DNA of 26,566 bases. Origin: JAIFWV01 sp964580495 (GTDB lineage: Bacteria; Patescibacteriota; Doudnabacteria; UBA920; O2-02-FULL-48-8). Under the pieces are notes generated by a model that did not search any database, had not been told where the DNA came from, and saw nothing but the letters and a program-made list of their open reading frames with translations. A program made the position numbers and the translations under genes. Location of the stretch: NCBI GenBank assembly GCA_964580495.1, contig CAZOKE010000014.1, positions 1-26,566 on the forward strand. Direction: 5' to 3'. This document shows, piece after piece, positions 20,867-26,566 of this stretch. Positions within the stretch are counted from its first letter, which is position 1; each line of letters starts with the position of its first letter.

Positions 20867-21325
20867 ATGAAATTAGCCAGCGTTTTTGAGAATGGCGAAA
20901 AAATTCCCAGCAAGTTTAGCTGTGACGGGGACAATGTAAACCCGCCGCTTACTTTTTCGGATATTCCGGCTGGAACCAAGAGCCTGGCTTTGATAATGGA
21001 AGATCCCGATGTCCCTAAATACCTGAAGCCTGACGGTATATTTGATCATTGGGTGGTTTGGAATATGAGCCCAACTAGCAAGGGAATCGCTGAAAAATCA
21101 GAACCCGATGGTGTAGTGGGCCAAAACGGCAGAGGAGGGTTGCAGTACACTGGTCCATGTCCGCCTGACCGGGAGCACCGCTATTTCTTTTACCTTTACG
21201 CTTTGGATACCCAATTATCTATACCAAAAACTTCAAACAAATCGGATCTGCTTAAAGCCATGGAGCGCCATATCATTGAAAAAGCGGAATTGATGGGGCG
21301 CTACGAAAGAATCAAACACGAATAA
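20867..21325 (+). CDS. PEBP / YbhB-YbcL family protein
   Basis: A 152-aa phosphatidylethanolamine-binding-type protein. It has SKFSCDGDNVNPPLTFSDIP (15-34), the family's MEDPDVP (44-50), an HWVVWN strand and GPCPPDREHRYFF (about 97-109), which form the anion pocket. Bacterial members (YbhB and YbcL) are soluble, of uncertain function, sometimes Raf-kinase-inhibitor-like by name only. No signal peptide is seen. It ends the run of three genes at a bidirectional terminator shared with the glycosidase gene. Confidence 0.94.
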   Translation: MKLASVFENGEKIPSKFSCDGDNVNPPLTFSDIPAGTKSLALIMEDPDVPKYLKPDGIFDHWVVWNMSPTSKGIAEKSEPDGVVGQNGRGGLQYTGPCPPDREHRYFFYLYALDTQLSIPKTSNKSDLLKAMERHIIEKAELMGRYERIKHE

Positions 21326-21355
21326 AAAAGCCGATGTTCTGTACACCGGCTTTTT
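21325..21355. terminator. bidirectional terminator between PEBP and glycosidase genes
   Basis: AAAAAGCCG (21325-21333) pairs with CGGCTTTTT (21347-21355), with inner TGT/ACA. A/T tracts suit both directions. Confidence 0.9.
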
Positions 21356-21358
21356 ATA

Positions 21359-23458
21359 TTAATGCGCGACCATGATGCTGATTCCTTTTTGGATGATTGG
21401 ATTGTTCGATAGATTTTTCGCTAGAAAGTTGAGGCTATATGGCCCGTTGCCGCTCCAAGTCCAATTCGTAGTATCGACTAACGCTTCTTTGTGCGGATAG
21501 TCAGTCGAACTGTTGCTCATCAGATTCAAAGCTCCGCCATCAACCTGCCAATACATGTTGTAATTCGCTACGTCCAGATTTTCAACCATGGCTTTGAATG
21601 GCTGAACACCTTGGACAGTTGAACCATTTGTTGGCCACCAGATATCTAATGGTCCCGGAGTAGTGCTTGGCGGGGGCGGGGGAGGAGGGGAGGAGGCGGC
21701 AACGCTAAATGTTGCGGCCGAATCGTTCCAATAGTAATTTGTTCCCCATCCGGAGCTGAAGACACCAACTTTTACGGTATAATTTCCTAAATTTGGGGTG
21801 GACCAAGTTACTTTATATGCTTGGTTTTGTCCTGCCGTGAATGATTGGCCAACAAATGTCTGCTGATTTACTTTCGATCCGGAACTGTTGTAGGTTTCGA
21901 CATCAATTAGAATGTTGCTCGCTGCCACTGACGAAGTGTTCTTGACAGTTGCAGCTTCGGTCAATTGCTGGTTTGCCCCAATGGAAGCGGGGCTTACTTG
22001 TACTGAGGTGGTAAAACTTAAACTGCCTGAAGGCGGGGGCGGGGGAGGAGGGCTGCTTGATGCCACTGTGAAGCTGCCTGCCGAACCGTTCCAATCATAT
22101 GTCGTGCCCCACCCTGAGCTAAAAATGCCTATTTTAATCGTATAATTGCCGGCAACCGTTGTTGACCATGCAAAGTTGTACGTTTGTGTTTGTCCCGCGG
22201 CAATTGTTTGATTATCATAAACTTGCTGGTTTACTTTGTTCCCCGAACTATCATAGTTTTCTACATCAACCAAGATATTACTTGCGGCTGAGGTTGATGT
22301 ATTTTTTACATTTGCTGTTTCTGTAAAGCTTTGGCCCGGTGTGACTTGATTTGGGCTGGCTTGAGCTGAGGTTGTAAAGGTCAGCGGCCCAGTCGTCGGC
22401 GGCGGAGGGGTCGGGGTACTGCTGCCAAAATATTGAGTCATGACATCCTGAGCCGGTTTGTGCTGCGGCATATAGTCGGTGTTGCCTGGCCACCCGGCGT
22501 TGGGATCGGTATCCCAAAACCACAGCTGCACGCCTTGCATATAGCTAAAATTATTCCAGTAAGAGAATAAAGCGGCATAGAGATTGGCTTGTTCAGTCCC
22601 GTCGTAGCCGTTGCTGTTCCAGTAAGCCCAAGGTTCAAACCTGGCACCCGCAGCGCTTTTATATCCGATTTCCGTGAAAACGATCGGCTTGCCATAAGTA
22701 GTATTCAGCGGTTTTATATAATTATTATTCCAATTATCCCATTGGCTGGCTATATCTGAAACCGCGTTGGTTGAGCTGCTTAAATTGTAATATGCGGAAA
22801 TTCCGATTTGATCCAATGCGTCCCAAAATTTGATCTGCGTTGTTTCCAAATTAAAGCCCGAAGCGCCCCAATTGGCACTGTAGGTCAATTTGCCGGAATA
22901 CACGCCGCGGAGGGAGGTGATCATGGTGCGCCACTGAGTGGTATTGTCGGGATTGATATCGCCAGATGCCATGGTGATCAGTTCTGTGCCGATTGCGATT
23001 TCTTCGGCGTTGTGGGCCTGAGCTATTCCGCCAATATGATTAAGCATTGCTGAATAATTCGCAAACCAAGTTGTCCTGTCTGACGCATTGATGTATGCGC
23101 GCCATTGTCCGCAGTAGCATTCGAGATGCGGTTTGAGCATAACTTGCATGCCTAACGAATGGGCATAGTCAATTGCGGAAGCCAAAGACGCATCCGTCGG
23201 AGTATTGTAGCCGGATTGAATATCGGATGATGTTTGGCTGGATTGATAGTAAGGCAAAATGAAACTTACTGAATTGGCGCCGGTAGATTTTAGATTCTGC
23301 AGCGACTGCTGAAAATTGGCGGAGCCTAAATCTGTAGTGCTTTTGGGAACCATGCTGGCGCCTTTTTGCCATGTCGAAATGGAAGCCGACGCCTGTTGAG
23401 CGAAAAGAATAGAAGAACCTGCTATTGCTGCAACCAAAATAAATTGTAATTTATTCAT
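21359..23458 (-). CDS. secreted modular GH113-like glycoside hydrolase
   Basis: A 699-aa protein. Residues 1-26 are a signal peptide ending at an AQQASA-like cleavage region. Residues about 30-345 form a TIM-barrel hydrolase resembling GH113 endo-beta-mannanases. The probable acid/base is Glu159 in IAIGTEL and the nucleophile Glu263 in VFTEIGY; HLECYCGQW (111-119) and QLWFWDT are also present. Two tandem beta-sandwich modules (about 357-466 and 478-588) are nearly copies, each with VKNTS, ASNIL and FSSGWGT. Proline-rich linkers (349-355, 470-476, 591-597) divide them. A third Ig-like domain (600-699, DIWWPTNGSTV to GPYSLNF) ends the protein. No sorting or anchoring motif appears. The substrate is probably a beta-1,4-mannan, but the family call is from motif memory. 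It may act on a host or environmental polysaccharide. Confidence 0.83.
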   Translation of the reverse strand: MNKLQFILVAAIAGSSILFAQQASASISTWQKGASMVPKSTTDLGSANFQQSLQNLKSTGANSVSFILPYYQSSQTSSDIQSGYNTPTDASLASAIDYAHSLGMQVMLKPHLECYCGQWRAYINASDRTTWFANYSAMLNHIGGIAQAHNAEEIAIGTELITMASGDINPDNTTQWRTMITSLRGVYSGKLTYSANWGASGFNLETTQIKFWDALDQIGISAYYNLSSSTNAVSDIASQWDNWNNNYIKPLNTTYGKPIVFTEIGYKSAAGARFEPWAYWNSNGYDGTEQANLYAALFSYWNNFSYMQGVQLWFWDTDPNAGWPGNTDYMPQHKPAQDVMTQYFGSSTPTPPPPTTGPLTFTTSAQASPNQVTPGQSFTETANVKNTSTSAASNILVDVENYDSSGNKVNQQVYDNQTIAAGQTQTYNFAWSTTVAGNYTIKIGIFSSGWGTTYDWNGSAGSFTVASSSPPPPPPPSGSLSFTTSVQVSPASIGANQQLTEAATVKNTSSVAASNILIDVETYNSSGSKVNQQTFVGQSFTAGQNQAYKVTWSTPNLGNYTVKVGVFSSGWGTNYYWNDSAATFSVAASSPPPPPPPSTTPGPLDIWWPTNGSTVQGVQPFKAMVENLDVANYNMYWQVDGGALNLMSNSSTDYPHKEALVDTTNWTWSGNGPYSLNFLAKNLSNNPIIQKGISIMVAH
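21672..21696 (+). other. G-rich tract, candidate G-quadruplex (Pro linker, template strand)
   Basis: On the plus strand, runs GGGGG, GGGGG, GG, GGGG and GG with one-base spacers. It is the complement of the proline codons of the third linker. A similar tract occurs at 22034-22052. Confidence 0.4.
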
Positions 23459-23524
23459 AGAGTTTTCTTAATGTTCAGTATCTGAATATCATTTGCCAAA
23501 ATTTGTGTCTATTTAGCAGACTCG

Positions 23525-23553
23525 ACAAAAAAAACCAATCGGAAAGCTTGGTT
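23525..23553 (-). terminator. second minus-strand terminator upstream of the glycosidase gene
   Basis: On the minus strand: AACCAA (23553-23548), loop of 9, TTGGTT (23538-23533), then a run of eight Ts. It lies downstream of the fmt terminator and could be a backup or end a short transcript. Confidence 0.6.
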
Positions 23554-23626
23554 GCTAGCAAAAGAAACCAAAGCCAACGGCAGGCGGGATATTTATTTAA
23601 TTTTTGTTTATTTACATGTACTTACA

Positions 23627-23656
23627 TCCAAAAAACCGCCTGGTTTCAGGCGGTTT
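23627..23656 (-). terminator. terminator of orf-def-fmt operon
   Basis: On the minus strand: AAACCGCCTG (23656-23647), loop of 4, CAGGCGGTTT (23642-23633), then further Ts. A perfect 10-bp stem. Confidence 0.9.
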
Positions 23657-23670
23657 AGATGTTAGTTTTT

Positions 23671-24591
23671 TTATATAAAAAATTTGGAACCTAATCCTTT
23701 GACGCCGTTAAGGAAATCGAGTCCAGACATGGCGTTTTTACCTTCAGGCTGGATTTTGGTAATAAGCAGACTTTGGTCCTGGGCTTTTACCGCCAATCCG
23801 ATGCCGGTCCTATAAAGCTTGCCCGGAAGTTCGATCCTCATTTCGGGCAAAATTTGTGCCTGCTGGATTTTTATGTACTTGCCCTCAAGAGTTGTCCAAG
23901 TCCCAGGCTCCGGATTCAGAGCGCGAATTTGGTTTAATATATTTTGCGCTGGCTGGGTCCAGTCAATTTTCGCATCATCTTTTTTTATTATTTTCGTAAA
24001 AGTCGCCAAGTTATGATCCTGTTCTTTTGGCTTGATCTCACCTCCTGTAAATCTTGGCAAGACTTCAGAGCAAATTTGGGCTGAAATTTCAGCTAGTTTA
24101 CGGTAAAGAGTTTGAAAATTATCATTAGGTTCAATTGTTAGGGTCTTCGTAGCCAGAATCGGGCCATGATCCATTTTTTCGTCCATGACAATCAAGGTAA
24201 TTCCGGTTTCTTCATCCCCATTGATTAAAGCTGCTTGGATCGGTGAAGCGCCGCGATATTTCGGCAAAACGGAGCCATGAATGTTGACTGAGCCATGTTT
24301 TGGGATTTCCAGAATGCTTTTGGGAATAATTTGGCCGTAAGCTGCGACAAGCAGAAGATCGGGCTGTGCTTCGCGCAGTTCATTTTCGATTTCAGAAATT
24401 TTTGCCGGCTGCAAGACACGAATGTTTTTTGACTGGGCCCAAGCTTTAATCGGAGAAGGGGAGAGTTCTTGCTTGCGTCCAACAGGTTTGTCGGGCTGGG
24501 TAATAACAAAAGTCAACTCATGCCCATCGGACATAAGTTTTTCAAGCGTGGGGATCCCAAATCTAGTGGTACCGGCGAAGACCAGCTTCAT
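23671..24591 (-). CDS. fmt: methionyl-tRNA formyltransferase
   Basis: Fmt formylates Met-tRNA(fMet) using 10-formyl-THF. The 306-aa protein has an N-terminal Rossmann formyltransferase domain: KLVFAGTTRFGIPTLEKL, QPDKPVGRK, and SVNIHGSVLPKYRGASPI, where Asn103 and His105 are catalytic. Asp141 of MDEKMDHG completes the site. The C-terminal OB-like domain is short but complete. ATG 24591 overlaps the def stop by one base (TAATG), so translation is coupled. Its partner Def removes the formyl group, so this bacterium keeps the full formyl cycle. Product and substrate are well supported. Confidence 0.97.
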   Translation of the reverse strand: MKLVFAGTTRFGIPTLEKLMSDGHELTFVITQPDKPVGRKQELSPSPIKAWAQSKNIRVLQPAKISEIENELREAQPDLLLVAAYGQIIPKSILEIPKHGSVNIHGSVLPKYRGASPIQAALINGDEETGITLIVMDEKMDHGPILATKTLTIEPNDNFQTLYRKLAEISAQICSEVLPRFTGGEIKPKEQDHNLATFTKIIKKDDAKIDWTQPAQNILNQIRALNPEPGTWTTLEGKYIKIQQAQILPEMRIELPGKLYRTGIGLAVKAQDQSLLITKIQPEGKNAMSGLDFLNGVKGLGSKFFI

Positions 24592-25067
24592 TACATGCTT
24601 TCGTCAGGCTTACCTGAAGTTTGTTTAATTATTTTTGAGGTAAACAGGATCCCGTCGAGGTGGTCTATTTCATGCTGGATTACTCGTGCCACCATGCCAT
24701 CGGCTTTGAATTTATGAGATCCGCCGTCCAGATTTTGCGCTTTCACAGTTACAGCTGCAGACCTTTTTACGATTCCAAAAACTCCGGGGATAGACAAGCA
24801 GCCTTCTTCCATTTCCACTTTCTTGAAGGAACTCCGAGTGATCTTGGGGTTGATTAGCGCAAACGGGGGGATGCCGACGTGCTCGAGGTTGATAATGCAA
24901 ATCCTGATTGACTTGCCGACCTGCGGCGCTGCCAAACCAATGCCGTTTGCTTTGCGGCAGGTTTGCAGCATTTGATCTGCGAAATCCAAAACTTCCTGAT
25001 CAATTTTTTTGATCGGTTCGGTTTTTTTCGTGAGGATGGGATTGGGAACCTTAACTATTTTGAGCAT
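24591..25067 (-). CDS. def: peptide deformylase
   Basis: A metal-dependent enzyme that removes the formyl group from nascent proteins. The 158-aa protein has all three motifs: GIGLAAPQVG (42-51), EEGCLSIPG (87-95, metal ligand Cys90) and QHEIDHLDG (131-139, ligands His132 and His136, catalytic Glu133). Length and order are typical. The start ATG at 25067 lies within the end of the preceding small gene (overlap of 17 bases), and its stop overlaps fmt, so the three genes are one operon with coupled translation. Confidence 0.97.
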   Translation of the reverse strand: MLKIVKVPNPILTKKTEPIKKIDQEVLDFADQMLQTCRKANGIGLAAPQVGKSIRICIINLEHVGIPPFALINPKITRSSFKKVEMEEGCLSIPGVFGIVKRSAAVTVKAQNLDGGSHKFKADGMVARVIQHEIDHLDGILFTSKIIKQTSGKPDESM

Positions 25068-25314
25068 GATCTTGATTGATTTTTTTTATCAAATAGGCAA
25101 ACAGGGCTCCGGGCTTTTTGGCTGACTTGGATTCCAGCACTTCAGAAGCCAATTTGCGCAGAAACCCATGGTCATATTTTAGCGCCATCTTTAAGTAGAA
25201 CCCAAAATGCTTTTTATCATTCAGGCGGTTGGAAAGCTCGTCGGCAAGCACATGAGCCGATGAGTGGAGGTGCGGATCTTTGGTCTTTTTTACCCGATGA
25301 CTATCGATTTCCAT
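25051..25314 (-). CDS. conserved-type hypothetical protein upstream of def
   Basis: An 87-aa soluble protein, basic and helical, with DPHLHSSAHVLADELSNRL and KHFGFYLKMALKYDHGFLRK. I do not recognise a family. Its end overlaps def by 17 bases, so it is the first gene of the orf-def-fmt operon. A possible role is ribosome- or tRNA-related, by context only. The ATG at 25314 (MEIDSH) and a GTG at 25320 (MAMEID) are both possible. An extended -10 (TGCTAAAAT, 25332-25324) ends 3 bases before the GTG and 9 before the ATG. Confidence 0.72.
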   Translation of the reverse strand: MEIDSHRVKKTKDPHLHSSAHVLADELSNRLNDKKHFGFYLKMALKYDHGFLRKLASEVLESKSAKKPGALFAYLIKKINQDHAQNS

Positions 25315-25323
25315 GGCCACATC

Positions 25324-25332
25324 ATTTTAGCA
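25324..25332 (-). promoter_or_regulatory. extended -10 promoter of the orf-def-fmt operon
   Basis: TG-C-TAAAAT on the minus strand, directly before the start codon, with no good -35. Confidence 0.5.
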
Positions 25333-25438
25333 ATTTTATCCCGCACCTTCCAGTTTTGGCTAATTGCATGCAAGAAAAATCTGATAAATTCGTTGCCGGG
25401 GATTAATTTAAAATATAATCGAGAAGATGCGGGATTTA

Positions 25439-25447
25439 TGGTATAAT
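25439..25447 (+). promoter_or_regulatory. extended -10 promoter of thpR
   Basis: TG-G-TATAAT, 10 bases before ATG 25458, giving a leader of about 4 bases. No -35 seen. Confidence 0.6.
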
Positions 25448-25457
25448 TTAAAGCGTT

Positions 25458-25991
25458 ATGAGGATTTTTATTGCAATCCCGATACCCGACGAAGTTAAGA
25501 AAAAATTAACTGAGATTACTCGCGGCAAGCTTCCGATTCCATATATCAACACCACAAATCTTCACATCACCCTGAATTTCCTAGGCGACCTTACAGAGGA
25601 CAAACTCAAATCAGCGCTGGAAATTTTCAGAACAGCTATTGGGGTCGGCAGGAAGCAATTTGGAATAGAATTTGATAAGCTAATAAACCGAAATAACCAA
25701 ATTCACTTGACTCTCAAAGGAAATCCGGAACTGAGGAAGATGCAATCAGATCTTGAGAACAATTTTCGAGCTCGAGGCTTTGTTCTTGCGGACCGCGCAT
25801 ATTATCCGCACGTGAAATTGGGGAACATGCATATGGACAACAAACTTTTTCCTGAAAGAAAGCTGGACAATTTCCCAAAAGAAGATCTGCAGAAGCTTAA
25901 TTTTACTGCATCAAAAGCGGCTTTGTACGAGAGCAAATTATTGCTGCATCATGCCCACCATAAATCATTATTGGAAATAGATCTTGTATGA
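25458..25991 (+). CDS. thpR: RNA 2',3'-cyclic phosphodiesterase (ThpR-like, LigT family)
   Basis: A 2H-phosphoesterase of 177 aa that opens 2',3'-cyclic phosphate ends, as on tRNA halves. It begins MRIFIAIPIPDEVKKKL and has the first motif LHITLNFLG (35-43). The second reads YPHVKLGN (114-121). There the HxT is H-V-K, so the Thr that normally helps bind phosphate is replaced by Lys. The fold and length otherwise fit. The gene overlaps the next by four bases (ATGA), so it is probably the first of an operon. Confidence 0.9.
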   Translation: MRIFIAIPIPDEVKKKLTEITRGKLPIPYINTTNLHITLNFLGDLTEDKLKSALEIFRTAIGVGRKQFGIEFDKLINRNNQIHLTLKGNPELRKMQSDLENNFRARGFVLADRAYYPHVKLGNMHMDNKLFPERKLDNFPKEDLQKLNFTASKAALYESKLLLHHAHHKSLLEIDLV

Positions 25992-26566
25992 AAACTGACG
26001 TCGCAGGAGTTTATGTTGATGCGGTTTCTAAGGATGATGCTTTAAACAAAATTGACCAGTTTGTGCAATCCGGCTCCGCGCATTACATAGTTACTACCTA
26101 TTCTGAGTTTATAGTTTTCGCTGAAAATGATCAGGAGTACAAAAATGTCCTCAACAATGCCGATTTGTCGTTACCGGATGGCATGGGAGTTATATGGGCT
26201 GCAAATTTTTTAGCTGGCAAAAAAGTTATTGCTCAAAAAATTTCCGGGTCAAAGTTGATTTGGGATTTGGCTAAATTGGCATCTGAAAAGAATTATTCTA
26301 TGGCTCTGGTCGGGGGAGAGGATTCGGTGGCGGCCCAAAGCGCTTACGTGCTAAAGCTAAAATTTCCAAATCTGAAAATTAATCTAGCCTTATCAGGGAA
26401 GCCTTTTGACGAGCAAACTGTTAAAGAGATTAGCCAGAGCAATTCTGATATACTGTGTATAGCTTATCAGCCTCCAAAACAGGAAAAATGGATCGCACAG
26501 CATTTACAGCAACTAAATGTGAAAGTTGCAATAGGCTTAGGCGGTACGTTTGACTATCTTGCCGGC
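25988..26566 (+). CDS. WecG/TagA/CpsF-type glycosyltransferase (GT26), 3' truncated
   Basis: The frame is open from the ATG at 25988 to the window end, 193 codons. It carries LPDGMGVIWAANFLAGKK (about 68-85), in which the Asp is the likely catalytic base of the family, and later YQPPKQEKWIA and GLGGTFDYLAG, both family signatures. Members transfer N-acetylmannosamine or a similar sugar to a lipid-linked acceptor in wall teichoic acid or surface-polysaccharide synthesis. The third motif reads AYQPPKQE instead of the common VAFGxPKQE. It overlaps thpR by ATGA. The C-terminus is beyond the window; full proteins are about 240-250 aa. Confidence 0.9.
   Translation, partial: MKTDVAGVYVDAVSKDDALNKIDQFVQSGSAHYIVTTYSEFIVFAENDQEYKNVLNNADLSLPDGMGVIWAANFLAGKKVIAQKISGSKLIWDLAKLASEKNYSMALVGGEDSVAAQSAYVLKLKFPNLKINLALSGKPFDEQTVKEISQSNSDILCIAYQPPKQEKWIAQHLQQLNVKVAIGLGGTFDYLAG

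Overview
The window looks like a chromosomal segment of a Candidate Phyla Radiation (Patescibacteria) bacterium with the standard bacterial code: several clear genes end in TGA, so a recoded-UGA lineage is unlikely. The inference rests on compact genes, many short conserved-hypothetical proteins, a membrane-anchored protein paired with a TraG/VirD4-like ATPase, a protein joining sigma region 4 to a HARE-like HTH, a DUF6496 protein, DUF763, and a LemA-HtpX pair. No 16S rRNA or ribosomal marker is present, so the phylum-level placement is moderate confidence only. The sequence has one internal 10-N assembly gap (3224-3233, inside secF) and is cut in a gene at both ends.

Layout. (1) 1-3375: 3' end of an MTH1-like Nudix hydrolase, a membrane-anchored sortase-fold protein without catalytic residues, then secD-secF. 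(2) 3438-8368: a small minus-strand gene diverges from a three-gene operon (sigma4/HARE regulator, membrane protein, TraG/VirD4-like ATPase) that has a near-consensus promoter and a terminator. (3) 8433-9823: mnmA and an unrecognised 79-aa acidic protein. (4) 9877-13020, minus strand: dedA-like, tRNA-Gln(CUG), ybaB and the proton-pumping pyrophosphatase hppA. (5) 13127-14911: small genes (DUF6496, a 94-aa conserved protein, a 49-aa Cys-rich protein, DUF72, and a 37-aa ORF or structured RNA). (6) 14985-18380: ABC exporter, lemA, htpX. (7) 18488-21325: DUF763 overlapping a family-4-like uracil-DNA glycosylase, acylphosphatase, a 3-TM protein and a PEBP protein. (8) 21359-25314, minus strand: a secreted modular GH113-like glycosidase, and the orf-def-fmt operon. 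(9) 25458-26566: thpR and a truncated WecG/TagA-type glycosyltransferase.

Functional themes are protein export and envelope quality control (SecDF, HtpX, LemA, ABC exporter, glycosidase), nucleotide and DNA repair (MTH1-like Nudix, UDG, perhaps DUF763), formyl-methionine handling (def/fmt), tRNA modification (MnmA), and PPi-driven proton pumping (HppA). No gene-free stretch exceeds 300 bases. The longest, 14723-14984 and 23459-23670, hold a small transcription unit and two minus-strand terminators respectively.

The most noteworthy signals are: a sortase-like protein lacking His, Cys and Arg; a family-4 UDG lacking all four Fe-S cysteines and translationally overlapping DUF763; terminator-like hairpins sitting exactly at the predicted 5' ends of the secD and hppA mRNAs; extended -10 promoters a few bases upstream of start codons, which suggest leaderless transcripts; and two previously easy-to-miss small transcription units (49-aa Cys-rich protein; 37-aa ORF flanked by 10-bp repeats).
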